A stretch of DNA of 64,000 nt from RFPW01 sp040401595 (GTDB lineage: Bacteria > Pseudomonadota > Gammaproteobacteria > Burkholderiales > Burkholderiaceae_E), in contig JBBAOE010000004.1 in assembly GCA_040401595.1 (NCBI GenBank), positions 124,001-188,000 on the forward strand. Direction: 5' to 3'. Shown here piece after piece: positions 43,211 through 52,440 of this stretch (position 1 is the stretch's first letter; the number at the start of each line of letters is the position of its first letter). The notes under the pieces are model-generated. The model was given only the letters and a program-made list of their open reading frames with translations. It was not told where the DNA came from and made no database searches. The position numbers and the translations under genes were made by a program.

Positions 43211-45226
43211 ATGACCCAGGTCCCACTGAATCCCGCGCAGCGCGAAGCCGTGCGCCACCTCGAGACGCCGTGCCTGGTGCTGGCGGGCGCCGGGAGTGGA
43301 AAAACCCGGGTGATCGCCAGTAAGCTCGCCTATCTGATCGACGATTGCGGTGTCTCGGCGCCTTCGATTGCCGCCATCACCTTCACCAACAAGGCGGCAC
43401 GCGAGATGCTGGAGCGCGCGCGCTTGCTCGTGCAGACGCCGATCGACGGGCGGCGCAAGCCGCTGATTTCGACCTTCCACTCGATGGGCGTACTGTTTCT
43501 GCGCACCGAAGCGACGGCAGCCGCCCTGAAGCCTGGCTTCTCGATCTTTGCGGCCGATGATTCGTTGGGCCTCATCACCCAGGCGCTCGGGACGACCGAC
43601 CGGGCCTTCGCGCGCTCGGTCCAGTCGCAGGTGTCGCTGTGGAAAAACGGGCTGATCGAACCCGATGAGGCACTGGCCCAGGCCACGGGCGACCGGGATC
43701 AGGCGGCTGCGCGGGCGTATCGGGAATATGCGGCGACGCTCACCGCCTACCAGGCGGTTGATTTTGACGACCTGATCCGATTACCGGTGCGGATTCTGGA
43801 GCGCAATCCCGAGGTGCGTGAGCGCTGGCAGCGCCGTTTGCGCTATCTGCTCATCGACGAGGTGCAGGACACCAACGCGGCCCAGTACGCGTGGTTACGC
43901 CTCCTTGCGGGGCCGCTGACGCATTTCACGGCCGTGGGCGATGATGACCAGTCGATCTACGGATGGCGAGGAGCCACTCTGGAAAATCTGCAACGCCTGG
44001 GAACCGATTACCCGACGCTGCGGGTCATCAAGCTCGAGCAGAACTATCGGTCCTGTCAGCACATCCTGAACGCCGCCAACCAAGTCATCGGCGCTAACCC
44101 GAAGCTGTTTCCGAAGACGCTTTGGTCCGAACTTGGGCCCGGGGATCCTGTGACGGTGAGCCTGTGCGACGACGATGAGGAGGAGGCCGAACGGATCGCG
44201 GTACGGATTTCGGCGCTGAAATTTGAGCGTCGTGCGCGCTTCGCAGACTTCGCTGTGCTGTATCGCTCGAACCAGCAGGCGCGGCTCCTGGAGCAGGCCC
44301 TGCGCAAGCAGCGTATTCCCTATACCGTCACCGGGGGGACGTCTTTCTTTGACCGTACCGAGGTGCGCGATCTGGCCGCGTATTTGCGCTTGCTGGTCAA
44401 CGATGACGATGACCCGGCGTTCATTCGGGCGGCGACCACGCCCCGTCGAGGCATCGGTCCGGCGACGCTGGAAGCCTTGGGTGCGTTGGCGGGCGAGCGC
44501 CAGTGTTCCTTGCTGGCGGCACTCTTTGAGACAGCAGCCGAGTCGCGGCTGGCGGCCCGCCAGCTTGCGCCGCTGAGGGAATTTGGCGAATTTATCCACC
44601 GCTTCGCCTGGCGTGCCGAACGCGAAACGGCGGCGGTGGTGATCGACGACCTGCTGGCTGCGATCGCCTATCGCGACTGGCTGTTTGACAATGAACCCGA
44701 GCGCCAGGCGGCCCAGCGCTGGCAGAACGTCTGTGAGTTTGTCGACTGGATCAAGCGGCGTGCGCAAGAGGATGGGCGCAATCTGCTCGAGATGGCGCAG
44801 TTGATGGCGCTGGCCTCGCGGCTCGACGGGCGCGAGGACGAAACCGATGCCGTTCGCCTGTCCACCTTGCACGCCGCCAAGGGGCTCGAGTGGCCGCACG
44901 TCTTTCTGGCCGGCGTGGAGGAGGGTTTGTTGCCGTCCAGCGTTGGACTGGAGGACGATGAGGCCGATTCGACGATCCGCCTGGAAGAAGAGAGGCGCCT
45001 GATGTATGTCGGTATTACCCGAGCGCAGCGCTCGCTGCACGTCTCGTGGTGCCGCCAGCGCAGCCGCGGGCGTGAGCGCGCTGCCGATCGTGAGCCCTCG
45101 CGCTTTATTGCGGAAATGGGCCTGGAACAGGGGCGAGCGGCTGCGCCGACGATCTCACCTGAGCAAAAGGCCATGTCACCGCAAGAGCGAATCGCTGCCT
45201 TGCAGGCCTTGTTGCGAAAGTCATGA
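43211..45226 (+). CDS. rep: ATP-dependent DNA helicase Rep
   Basis: Rep is a superfamily 1A 3'-5' helicase that clears proteins ahead of forks and assists PriA-dependent restart. The 671-aa product starts MTQVPLNPAQREAVRHLETP, with Walker A LVLAGAGSGKTRV, motif II LLIDEVQDTNAAQYAWL, motif III GDDDQSIYGWRGA, and motif V/VI VRLSTLHAAKGLEWPHVFL and EEERRLMYVGITRAQ. Its length (Rep 673, UvrD 720) and DTNAAQY sequence favour Rep over UvrD. It begins 10 bp after priA, and both act in restart. Confidence 0.95.
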   Translation: MTQVPLNPAQREAVRHLETPCLVLAGAGSGKTRVIASKLAYLIDDCGVSAPSIAAITFTNKAAREMLERARLLVQTPIDGRRKPLISTFHSMGVLFLRTEATAAALKPGFSIFAADDSLGLITQALGTTDRAFARSVQSQVSLWKNGLIEPDEALAQATGDRDQAAARAYREYAATLTAYQAVDFDDLIRLPVRILERNPEVRERWQRRLRYLLIDEVQDTNAAQYAWLRLLAGPLTHFTAVGDDDQSIYGWRGATLENLQRLGTDYPTLRVIKLEQNYRSCQHILNAANQVIGANPKLFPKTLWSELGPGDPVTVSLCDDDEEEAERIAVRISALKFERRARFADFAVLYRSNQQARLLEQALRKQRIPYTVTGGTSFFDRTEVRDLAAYLRLLVNDDDDPAFIRAATTPRRGIGPATLEALGALAGERQCSLLAALFETAAESRLAARQLAPLREFGEFIHRFAWRAERETAAVVIDDLLAAIAYRDWLFDNEPERQAAQRWQNVCEFVDWIKRRAQEDGRNLLEMAQLMALASRLDGREDETDAVRLSTLHAAKGLEWPHVFLAGVEEGLLPSSVGLEDDEADSTIRLEEERRLMYVGITRAQRSLHVSWCRQRSRGRERAADREPSRFIAEMGLEQGRAAAPTISPEQKAMSPQERIAALQALLRKS

Positions 45227-45466
45227 AACTAAAGCGGGGTGCGCTGGCGTTTCGCCCGGCGGTCGCGGGCCACCCAGACCGGGGGGCAAATTCCGTGGCG
45301 ATTCCGCGGTAATTTCGGACGCCAATCCCGGTTTCAATCCGGTGGCCTGGTAGGACCAGTCTGTTCGGCTGCCCGCAGGGGGGCACCAAAGCGCCCCTGC
45401 CCACCATGCCATCGTGGAATTGACCGTGCGACCCGTCTAGCTTGGAAGCTCGCGCCTGGCAGGGCC

Positions 45467-46030
45467 TTACTTGGTGGCTGCGGTCGGGGCTTTGGCGGCG
45501 TCGGCAGGGGTTGCCGGTGCGGCGGGTTCGGCAAACTTGCCACCGACCGCATTGGCCATGTGGACGACCGCCCGCCCGACCTCGACATCCGAGTACTCCC
45601 CGCCACCTTGGGCGGACATCAGGCCCTTGCCTTTGAGGGCCGAGTTGAGCAACGCGGGATAGCCCTGGCCAAGTCTGGGGCCCCAAGCAGCCGCATCGCC
45701 AAATTTCGGCGCACCGGCAGCACCGACGCCATGGCAGGCAACACACTGAGCGTTATAGACTTCGAGTCCGGCGCGAAGAATCTGGGGCGCCGAGGCGTCC
45801 TTGATTTCGAATCGGGCCACCGGACGGATTCGAGCCTCGATCGATTGGGCGGACATGACGTCGCTGCCTGCGTTCGGCTTGTTGCCAGCCGTTACATAAC
45901 TGGCCAAGAGAACAATGATAATCGTCGGCACGATGAATGCCAGCAGGATCACCTTGATCAACTGTTGGGGTGTTTTGATCAGGGGTTCGGGCGCCTCTTC
46001 GGCGTCATGACCTTGGGGTGTATTACTCAT
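45467..46030 (-). CDS. Membrane-anchored monohaem cytochrome c (c5 type)
   Basis: The 187-aa protein has an N-terminal uncleaved membrane helix (about 22-46), a periplasmic class I cytochrome domain with haem motif CVACH near residue 95, and a likely axial Met in KGLMSAQGGGEYSD. The C-terminal 25 residues are Ala/Pro-rich. Such cytochromes carry electrons to terminal oxidases. It converges on rep, the usual betaproteobacterial arrangement. Confidence 0.9.
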   Translation of the reverse strand: MSNTPQGHDAEEAPEPLIKTPQQLIKVILLAFIVPTIIIVLLASYVTAGNKPNAGSDVMSAQSIEARIRPVARFEIKDASAPQILRAGLEVYNAQCVACHGVGAAGAPKFGDAAAWGPRLGQGYPALLNSALKGKGLMSAQGGGEYSDVEVGRAVVHMANAVGGKFAEPAAPATPADAAKAPTAATK

Positions 46031-46145
46031 CGCGCGGCTCGTAGAAGTGGATCAGGCGAATGGAATTCAAAGGATTCAGCGGTCTTGCGCTCGAATGATA
46101 CCGACGGATGGGCATTCGGTCACGCGACCGATGGACGCGAACCCG

Positions 46146-46174
46146 TGGACGCCTCGGGTGCGACCGGGTATGCT
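46146..46174 (+). promoter_or_regulatory. Promoter of tRNA-Arg
   Basis: TGGACG (46146-46151), 17 bp, TATGCT (46169-46174). Transcription would start about 12 bp before the mature tRNA 5' end at 46193. Confidence 0.55.
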
Positions 46175-46192
46175 TATGGGTTGTTCCGATCC

Positions 46193-46268
46193 GCGCCTGT
46201 AGCTCAGTGGATAGAGTACTGGCCTCCGAAGCCAGGGGTCGCTGGTTCGATCCCAGCCAGGCGCGCCA
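46193..46268 (+). tRNA. tRNA-Arg (anticodon CCG), CCA encoded
   Basis: A complete 76-nt cloverleaf. The acceptor stem GCGCCTG pairs with CAGGCGC, followed by discriminator G and encoded CCA. The anticodon arm CTGGC/GCCAG holds loop CTCCGAA, anticodon CCG, reading CGG. The T arm GCTGG/CCAGC has loop TTCGATC. D-loop contains AGTGGAT with a GG pair. It lies between cytochrome c5 and the host-attachment gene. Confidence 0.97.
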
Positions 46269-46389
46269 AAGGAATCCGGAACATCGTGGGCTGGGGGCCG
46301 AGGGGCGTAGTCGATCTCGAACCGCTTGGATCGGTTCCGAGCGGTGCGGGGCGCTGTGCAAACAGTGCTACAAACAGCGGTCCATATAC

Positions 46390-46437
46390 CAATCAGCGCA
46401 GCAATCAGCGCATCAAGCAGTGCGCCAAGCAGCGCCG
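46390..46437. repeat. 12-bp tandem array downstream of tRNA-Arg
   Basis: Four 12-mers: CAATCAGCGCAG, CAATCAGCGCAT, CAAGCAGTGCGC, CAAGCAGCGCCG. The array lies between the tRNA and the end of the convergent host-attachment gene. Confidence 0.8.
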
Positions 46438-46467
46438 TCTACACACCAAGCCCCGAGGCCTGCCTGA

Positions 46468-46971
46468 TCACTGGGCGGCAGGCTTTGCAGGTGCCAGCAG
46501 ATCCTGCGCTTGCAAGCGCGATTCCAAGTCGCTCACGGAGAGCTTCGAGAGATCCTTGGCGATGGTGTGAGCAAGGCGCTTGGTCACCTGGGGCGAAAGC
46601 TGGGCCCGGACCTTGCCCAGAAACCGCGGCGCTGCGATGAGGATCAGGTGTTCGTAAGCGCCATCACGGCGCGCGCCCTCGAGGCGTTGGGCCAGCTGGC
46701 GGGCAAACTGGCCTTCGAGCTTGTCGTGACCGCTGGTGCGTGGCTCGGCACTATGGCCCGCACCATGCACTGTTCCCTGATGTCCCGGCGACCCGCCACC
46801 GCTGAACACCGCACCGCTGTAGTGACCTTTCGCGTCATCGCTGCGTTCGCGATCATCCAGACGACTTTGGGGCTGGGTGAGATCTTCGAGTTCTTCCAGA
46901 GGGTGGTCGCTGCGTGAGAGGAAGATCCGGGCTCGACTGTCATCGGCGACTGCGATCCAAGTGGTATGCAT
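46468..46971 (-). CDS. Host attachment family protein (PF10116)
   Basis: From ATG 46971 the 167-aa product begins MHTTWIAVADDSRARIFLSR, the beta-strand start of this family (xxxWVxVADxxxARIF), followed by DHPLEELEDLTQPQSRL, a Gly/His-rich disordered middle (SGGGSPGHQGTVHGAGHSAE), and a C-terminal half EHLILIAAPRFLGKVRAQLS and KDLSKLS. The fold resembles RNase-H/eRF1-like domain proteins related to archaeal peptide release factors. The name comes from a plant-attachment gene; the real function is unknown. It converges toward the tRNA. Confidence 0.85.
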   Translation of the reverse strand: MHTTWIAVADDSRARIFLSRSDHPLEELEDLTQPQSRLDDRERSDDAKGHYSGAVFSGGGSPGHQGTVHGAGHSAEPRTSGHDKLEGQFARQLAQRLEGARRDGAYEHLILIAAPRFLGKVRAQLSPQVTKRLAHTIAKDLSKLSVSDLESRLQAQDLLAPAKPAAQ

Positions 46972-47148
46972 GGGGCCTGCTCCTGGGTAGGTCTTGCAGG
47001 CAAGCATCCGCAATGCCCAGACGGGCGTTGCTGCCGTGGCGCCGGTCCCGCCGCTGATCCGAAGTGCCGCCCCAGCGCCGAGCCCCAAGCGCTGCAAATC
47101 CTCCAACCCGATTTAGACTGCGTGTCTGTCTGCCTGGAGTTGTTCCTG

Positions 47149-48474
47149 ATGCCGCCCTCCGTACCCTCAGCACCCTCAGCACCCTCAGCACCCTCAGCAC
47201 CGCCCGACTCCCCGCAATCCCTCCTGTCCCCGTCGGTCCCAAGCGGGACGCTCGGTGGTACGCGTGCGCTCTCGACGACCCCCTATACGGAAGTCGGCCG
47301 GCGCATCGACGCCCTCGTGCGTACGGCCAATGTGCCGGTGGTTCGCGCCTCCAGTGTGCTGTTTGAGACTCTGGCCGAGGTCGAACGGGCTCAGCAGGAG
47401 AGCGCCCGCGGCGTGCGCCATGCCACCACCTACGGGACGAGCGGCGTGCCGACAACGATGGCACTGATGGATGCGGTGGCCGAGCTCGAGGGCGTTGGTG
47501 CCCCGGCGGCGGCCGATCGGGCAGGCCCCGGGACCCGCGCCGCGCTGGTTCCCTCTGGGTTGGCGGCGATCGCGCTCGCCATCCTGAGCTTCGCCGCGAG
47601 TGGCGATCATGTGCTGATGCCCGACAGTATTTACGGTCCCGGGCGCGCGCTGGCACTGGGCCAACTGGCGCGCGCCGGGATCGAGACCACGTTCTATGAT
47701 CCGCGCATCGACCCGGCTGCGCTTGCGCGTTTGATGCGGCCCCGAACCCGCATCGTCTACTTGGAGAGTCCGGGCAGTTACACCTTTGAAATCCAGGATG
47801 CAGCGGGTTTGGCAGCGTGCGCGCGCGAGCATGGTGCGCTGTCGATGATCGACAATGCTTGGGGGAGCCCCCTGCACTTTCATCCGTTTAAGCACGGAAT
47901 CGATGTCTCCATCGTCCCGCTCACCAAGTATTGGGGTGGCCACGCCGACGTGCTGATGGGCGCGGTCGTCGTCACCGACGCGCTCTGGCCGACCCTTTGG
48001 CATTCGGTGCGTGGTCTGGGCCTGTGCGTCTCGAGCGATGACGCCTGGCTCGTGTTGCGGGGGCTACGAACGCTCCCTCAGCGGGTGGCACAACATGAGA
48101 CGTCGGCGATCGAGGTGGCGCGCTGGTTGCAGGGGCGCTCCGGTGTCACCCGGGTGCTACATCCGGCCTTGCCCGACCATCCGGACCATGCGCGCTGGCG
48201 CCGCGATTTCTCCGGCAGCTGTGGCTTGTTTTCGTTCGAGCTTGAGCCAGCGCTCGAGGGTCGGGTTGTGCGACTCGTCGAGGGCCGGCGTCATTTCGGC
48301 ATTGGCTATTCCTGGGGCGGCTTCGAGAGCCTGATCATGCCGGCGCGTCTTGCGGGTCTGCGCACCGTCAGGCCCTGGGTTGGCGGGCCGCTGGTGCGCC
48401 TGCATGTGGGCCTGGAGTCGGTGGCGGACCTGATCGCGGATCTTGACCAGGGCTTTCGCGCCATGGGGATCTGA
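47149..48474 (+). CDS. metC: Cystathionine beta-lyase
   Basis: A PLP enzyme of the Cys/Met metabolism family, cleaving cystathionine to homocysteine, pyruvate and ammonia. From ATG 47149 the product is 441 aa; the first 40 residues are a low-complexity Pro/Ser/Ala tail containing PSAPSAPSAPSAP. The core has RASSVLFETLAE, YGTSGVPTTMALMDAVAELEG, VPSGLAAIALAIL and the PLP lysine in VPLTKYWGGHADVLMG. The GTSG(V/T)PT block and YWGGH favour MetC over gamma-synthase. A start later than 47149 is possible because the tail is not conserved. Confidence 0.9.
   Translation: MPPSVPSAPSAPSAPSAPPDSPQSLLSPSVPSGTLGGTRALSTTPYTEVGRRIDALVRTANVPVVRASSVLFETLAEVERAQQESARGVRHATTYGTSGVPTTMALMDAVAELEGVGAPAAADRAGPGTRAALVPSGLAAIALAILSFAASGDHVLMPDSIYGPGRALALGQLARAGIETTFYDPRIDPAALARLMRPRTRIVYLESPGSYTFEIQDAAGLAACAREHGALSMIDNAWGSPLHFHPFKHGIDVSIVPLTKYWGGHADVLMGAVVVTDALWPTLWHSVRGLGLCVSSDDAWLVLRGLRTLPQRVAQHETSAIEVARWLQGRSGVTRVLHPALPDHPDHARWRRDFSGSCGLFSFELEPALEGRVVRLVEGRRHFGIGYSWGGFESLIMPARLAGLRTVRPWVGGPLVRLHVGLESVADLIADLDQGFRAMGI
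47164..47199 (+). repeat. 9-bp tandem repeat in the 5' end of metC
   Basis: CCCTCAGCA occurs four times without change and encodes repeated Pro-Ser-Ala in the N-terminal tail. Confidence 0.9.
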
Positions 48475-48539
48475 GCGTGTCGGTTGCGGATTGTCGCCCC
48501 AATCGGCGCAGCACCTGCGGCCCCCGGTAGAATCCGGTC

Positions 48540-50291
48540 ATGTTATCCGAGCATCGTTTGCAAATTGCTGCCCGCCTGGCAGCCGCGGTCGAACCGCTGG
48601 CGCTCCAGGCCGGGATTGCCCCGCCCCCGATCACGCTGGATCGGCCCAAACAGGCCAGTCACGGCGATCTGGCCTGCAGCATCGCGCTACAACTGGCCAA
48701 GCCCCTGGGCCGCGGCCCTCGTGAGGTGGCCGAGGCGCTGGTCCGGGCCTTGACCCAGGACCCGTTGGCAGCGCCGCTGGTGGCCGGTGCCGATGTTGCC
48801 GGGCCCGGCTTTATCAATCTGCAGGTAACGCCCGCGGTGCGCAGCGCAGCGGTCACCCGCGCCTTGCAGGAAGGCTCGCGGTTTGGTCGCGGTGAGCGGG
48901 GGGCTGGCCAGCGGCTCTTGATCGAGTTTGTATCGGCCAACCCAACCGGACCGTTGCACGTCGGCCATGGCCGTCAGGGCGCGCTGGGTGACGTCCTGGC
49001 TGCGCTGCTCGAGGCGGATGGTTGGGTCGTTTCGCGCGAGTTTTATTACAACGACGCTGGCAATCAGATCGAGAATCTCGCGCTGTCGGTTCAGGCACGC
49101 GCCCGGGGAACTGCACCCGATGATCCGGGCTTTCCGCAAGATGGGTATCGGGGCGAGTACATTGCCGAGATTGCCCAGCGATTTCTCGCGCGTGACGGCG
49201 TCGCGGCGCGCGATGTTGCTGCGGTGGTGGGCAGCGGCGATGTCGAGGATCTGGCCGCGATTCGGCGATTCGCCGTCGCGTGCCTGCGCCATGAACAGGA
49301 CCTAGACCTGCAGGCGTTCGGGATCCGCTTTGATCGCTACGCGCTCGAGAGCGCGCTGTACACCGAGGGCCGGGTGGCCGGCGTGGTCGAGGCCCTGGTT
49401 CGCGCCGGGCATGCGTACGAGGCTGAGGGTGCACTCTGGCTGCGCTCGACGACCTGGGGCGATGACAAGGACCGCGTGATGCGCAAGTCCGATGGCACCT
49501 ATACCTACTTTGTGCCGGATGTGGCCTATCACCAGACCAAATGGGAGCGCGGCTTTGCGCGCGCGATCAATGTCCAGGGCAGTGACCACCATGGCACCAT
49601 CGCGCGCGTGCGGGCAGGTCTGCAGGCCTTGGGCCTGGGGATTCCGCCGGGCTGGCCTGACTACGTTCTGCACAAGATGGTCACTGTCATGCGCGGGGGC
49701 GAGGAGGTCAAGATCAGCAAGCGCGCGGGCGGCTATGTGACCTTGCGCGATCTGATCGACTGGTCGGGCACGACACTCGAGAACGGACGAGATGCGGTGC
49801 GGTTTTTTTTGATCTCCCGCAAGGCCGATGCCGAATTCACGTTTGATATCGACCTGGCGCGTTCCCAGAGTGACGAGAACCCGGTGTACTACGTCCAGTA
49901 TGCGCACGCCCGGATCTGCTCGGTGCTCGCCCAACGCGCTGCGAGCCCGACCGATTCGCAGGCGCCTGCGGCCGACCCGGCGTGCGACCTCGCAGCCCAC
50001 CTCGCAGCCGACCTCACGCGCCTCGATACGGCCAGTGAAATCGCGCTGATGGCGCGCCTTGCGCAGTGGCCCGATACGGTGAGGGGAGCGGTCGATGAAC
50101 TGGCGCCACACGCGCTGGCCTATTATTTGCGAGATCTCGCCGCCGATTTCCATAGTTTTTACAACGCGCAACGCGTCTTGGTGGATGATTCCGGACTGCG
50201 TTCGGCGCGACTCGCGCTGCTCGCCTCGACCCGCCAGGTTCTTCGCAATGGATTGGCCCTGATTGGGGTTTCGGCACCCGAGAGAATGTGA
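48540..50291 (+). CDS. argS: Arginyl-tRNA synthetase
   Basis: ArgS charges tRNA-Arg, including the CCG isoacceptor encoded 2.3 kb upstream. The 583-aa class I enzyme has an N-terminal Add1 domain, EFVSANPTGPLHVGHGRQGA with the HIGH-equivalent HVGH near residue 139, the KMSK-equivalent VKISKRAGGYVTLRDL near 390, and a DALR anticodon-binding C-terminus ending APERM. TAGAAT at 48528-48533, 6 bp before the ATG, may be a -10 element. The length is normal. The SPOR gene starts at its stop codon. Confidence 0.97.
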   Translation: MLSEHRLQIAARLAAAVEPLALQAGIAPPPITLDRPKQASHGDLACSIALQLAKPLGRGPREVAEALVRALTQDPLAAPLVAGADVAGPGFINLQVTPAVRSAAVTRALQEGSRFGRGERGAGQRLLIEFVSANPTGPLHVGHGRQGALGDVLAALLEADGWVVSREFYYNDAGNQIENLALSVQARARGTAPDDPGFPQDGYRGEYIAEIAQRFLARDGVAARDVAAVVGSGDVEDLAAIRRFAVACLRHEQDLDLQAFGIRFDRYALESALYTEGRVAGVVEALVRAGHAYEAEGALWLRSTTWGDDKDRVMRKSDGTYTYFVPDVAYHQTKWERGFARAINVQGSDHHGTIARVRAGLQALGLGIPPGWPDYVLHKMVTVMRGGEEVKISKRAGGYVTLRDLIDWSGTTLENGRDAVRFFLISRKADAEFTFDIDLARSQSDENPVYYVQYAHARICSVLAQRAASPTDSQAPAADPACDLAAHLAADLTRLDTASEIALMARLAQWPDTVRGAVDELAPHALAYYLRDLAADFHSFYNAQRVLVDDSGLRSARLALLASTRQVLRNGLALIGVSAPERM

Positions 50292-50293
50292 AC

Positions 50294-51112
50294 ATGCCCG
50301 CAACGATCGCCGCCCGTCGTCCGCTCAGGACCCAGGCTCACCGTAGCCAGGGCGGTACGTTTGCCGGCCTGCTTGCGGGGATTCTGATCGGTCTTGGGAC
50401 GGCCTTGGCGGTTGCGATTTTTGTCACCAAAGCACCGGTCCCATTCTTGAACAAGACGGCGCGAGCGCCCGAGCGCGCGCTCGACCCCAAGAGCCCCGAG
50501 GCAGCCCCCGATCCGAACAAGCCGCTCTTTTCCCGCAGTCGATCGGACCCGACCGCGCCAGCCGCGACCGAGCCTTCGGTCCCGTTGCCCGGGCCGGACC
50601 GTAATACCCCCACCCCGACCGAACCGGCCAGTGCGGACGCCGCAGCCGAGCGTCGGGAGGGCGACCGTTCGGCGCCGGAGGCGCGCACCCCGGCACCGAT
50701 TGAGCCCGCTCGCCCAAGTTCGCAGGCAATGCCCCAGACCAGCGTGGCCGCCGTGCCCCCGGCTGTGGCGCAGCCGCCCAATCCGGTCGCACCGGCGCCA
50801 GCCCGAGCGCCCGCATCGGCGCAGGGCGCCGCGGCTGCGCCACCAGCGGCCGCCCCGGCCCCCGCTCCTGGCGCGGGCGGCGAGGGCTATGTGCTGCAGG
50901 CCGGCGCCTTCAGGACGGTCGAAGATGCCGAAGCCATGCGTGGGCGCCTGGCGTTGCTCGGTTTTGAGGCGAGGGTTATCGGTTCCGAGGTCAACGGGCT
51001 CGCCGTGCAGCGGGTCAGGATCGGCCCGTTTTCCCGAATGGAAGATATGAACCGTGCGCGCACCAAGCTCACGGAAAGTGGTGTTGAGGTGTCGGTGGTG
51101 CGGGTCCGCTAG
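50294..51112 (+). CDS. SPOR-domain membrane protein
   Basis: SPOR domains bind denuded peptidoglycan at division sites. The product (272 aa from ATG 50294; GTG 50288 overlapping the argS stop is an alternative) has a basic cytoplasmic start, one membrane helix (about 26-45, FAGLLAGILIGLGTALAVAI), a long Pro/Ala/Glu linker, and a C-terminal SPOR domain with YVLQAGAFRTVEDAEAMRGR and RIGPFSRMEDMNRARTKL. This FtsN-like layout and the argS-SPOR-dsbA order are common in betaproteobacteria. Confidence 0.92.
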   Translation: MPATIAARRPLRTQAHRSQGGTFAGLLAGILIGLGTALAVAIFVTKAPVPFLNKTARAPERALDPKSPEAAPDPNKPLFSRSRSDPTAPAATEPSVPLPGPDRNTPTPTEPASADAAAERREGDRSAPEARTPAPIEPARPSSQAMPQTSVAAVPPAVAQPPNPVAPAPARAPASAQGAAAAPPAAAPAPAPGAGGEGYVLQAGAFRTVEDAEAMRGRLALLGFEARVIGSEVNGLAVQRVRIGPFSRMEDMNRARTKLTESGVEVSVVRVR

Positions 51113-51159
51113 GCCCAGAGCCGGTCGACGCGTGGATTTGAACTTTTTAGGATAGGGCG

Positions 51160-51822
51160 ATGCAGGCTTCCAACAATTCCCGCCGTGACTGGCTGGGTGC
51201 AACATTGGCCGGCGCGGCGCTGGTCGGGCTTCCAGTTCGGTCCCTGCGCGCGCATCCCTTGGCCGAAGGGATCGATTTCAAGACGCTCGCCAAGGCCCAG
51301 CCGGTCGAGGCTCCGGCCGGTAAGGTCGAGGTGATTGAATTTTTTGGCTATTGGTGTCCGCACTGCCATGCGCTCGAGCCGGAACTTCAAGCCTGGCGAG
51401 CCAAACAGTCGGCCGAGGTTTTTTTTCGCAAGCTGCCGGTGGCGTTTCGACCGAACCAGGCGCCCTTTCAGCATGCGTATTTCGCGCTCGAAGGACTCGG
51501 GAAAGCCGATGTGGTCTCCGCCGCGATTTTTGCCGCCATTCATGTCGAGCGCAAACCGATCGAAACGATCGAGGATCTGGCGGAGGTTGTCGCCAAAGCC
51601 GGTGTTGACCGGGCGCGCTTTCTCGAACTTGCCGCGTCCTTTGCAGTCCAGGCCAAGGCTCGGCGCGTCATGCAGACGGCCGAAGCGTTTGCTATCGATG
51701 GCGTCCCCTGTCTCGGCGTGGCGGGGAAATGGACCACCTCCCCGACCTTGGCCGGCAGCCGCGAGAAGGCGCTCCATGTCGTCGATGAATTGATTGCCCG
51801 CGAGCGCACCGCCCGCCGCTAG
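51160..51822 (+). CDS. dsbA: Thiol:disulfide interchange protein DsbA
   Basis: DsbA introduces disulfide bonds in periplasmic proteins. The 220-aa product has an N-terminal export signal with a twin-arginine-like SRRDWLGATLAGAALVG, the active site EFFGYWCPHCHALEPEL with CPHC near residue 67-70, and the cis-proline loop AIDGVPCLGV. An extra Cys follows the cis-Pro. The length is typical. It lies between the SPOR gene (47 bp) and an RlpA-like gene. Confidence 0.94.
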   Translation: MQASNNSRRDWLGATLAGAALVGLPVRSLRAHPLAEGIDFKTLAKAQPVEAPAGKVEVIEFFGYWCPHCHALEPELQAWRAKQSAEVFFRKLPVAFRPNQAPFQHAYFALEGLGKADVVSAAIFAAIHVERKPIETIEDLAEVVAKAGVDRARFLELAASFAVQAKARRVMQTAEAFAIDGVPCLGVAGKWTTSPTLAGSREKALHVVDELIARERTARR

Positions 51823-51836
51823 AAACGCCTGCGGCC

Positions 51837-52427
51837 TTGATTGCCAGGCTCCGCTGGTCGGAGGGCTGCAGCCCCAGGGTTCGCCGGCTGCCAGGCGCCC
51901 TGCTGCTGGGCGCCCTGCTGCTGGCGGGCGGTTGTACCAGTCGCTGGCGGGTCGAGCAGCGCCCAATCGATGGGCCGCTTGAGATCAGCCGGGCCGCTCT
52001 CGATGCCGTTCCCGATGCCATTCCACGCCACGAACCGGTGCTGCCGCATACCACCCGGCCCTATGAGGCGTTTGGTCGCCGCTACGAGCCCATGGGTACG
52101 CGGGCACCCTATCGCTCGATCGGCGTGGCGAGCTGGTACGGGCGGCGCTACCACGGGCAGAAAACCGCCAGTGGCGAGCCCTATGACATGTTTGCGATGA
52201 CGGCTGCGCATCCGATCCTGCCGATCCCGAGCTACGCGCGCGTGACGGCCTTGCGCTCCGGACGGTCGGTGGTGGTCCGGATCAATGACCGGGGTCCGTT
52301 TGTCAATGACCGGTTGATCGATCTGAGTTACGTCGCGGCGCACCGGATCGGCTTAATCGAGTCCGGGACCGGGGCGGTGGAGGTGGAATTGCTCTTGCCG
52401 CCGGTGTCGGAACGCGGGTGGCGGTGA
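51837..52427 (+). CDS. rlpA: RlpA-like lipoprotein (septal-ring lytic transglycosylase family)
   Basis: The 196-aa protein has a lipoprotein signal ending in lipobox LLAGGC (Cys at 33) and a double-psi beta-barrel with the family signature GVASWYGRRYHGQKTASGEPYDMFAMTAAHPILP and RINDRGPFVNDRLIDLS. RlpA proteins cleave denuded glycan strands or act at the septum. The start is TTG 51837, 14 bp after dsbA; no ATG is available before the signal sequence. It lacks the C-terminal SPOR domain of the longer members. Confidence 0.88.
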   Translation: MIARLRWSEGCSPRVRRLPGALLLGALLLAGGCTSRWRVEQRPIDGPLEISRAALDAVPDAIPRHEPVLPHTTRPYEAFGRRYEPMGTRAPYRSIGVASWYGRRYHGQKTASGEPYDMFAMTAAHPILPIPSYARVTALRSGRSVVVRINDRGPFVNDRLIDLSYVAAHRIGLIESGTGAVEVELLLPPVSERGWR

Positions 52428-52440
52428 GCGCAGGCCCGAC

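Noticed and set aside
45227..45466. A small gene between rep and cytochrome c5
   Set aside because: Short frames on both strands lack ribosome-binding sites, start context and any family resemblance; the stretch is best left as a convergent spacer.
46390..46437. CRISPR-like repeats downstream of the tRNA
   Set aside because: The 12-bp units are contiguous without spacers and diverge from one another; no cas genes are present.
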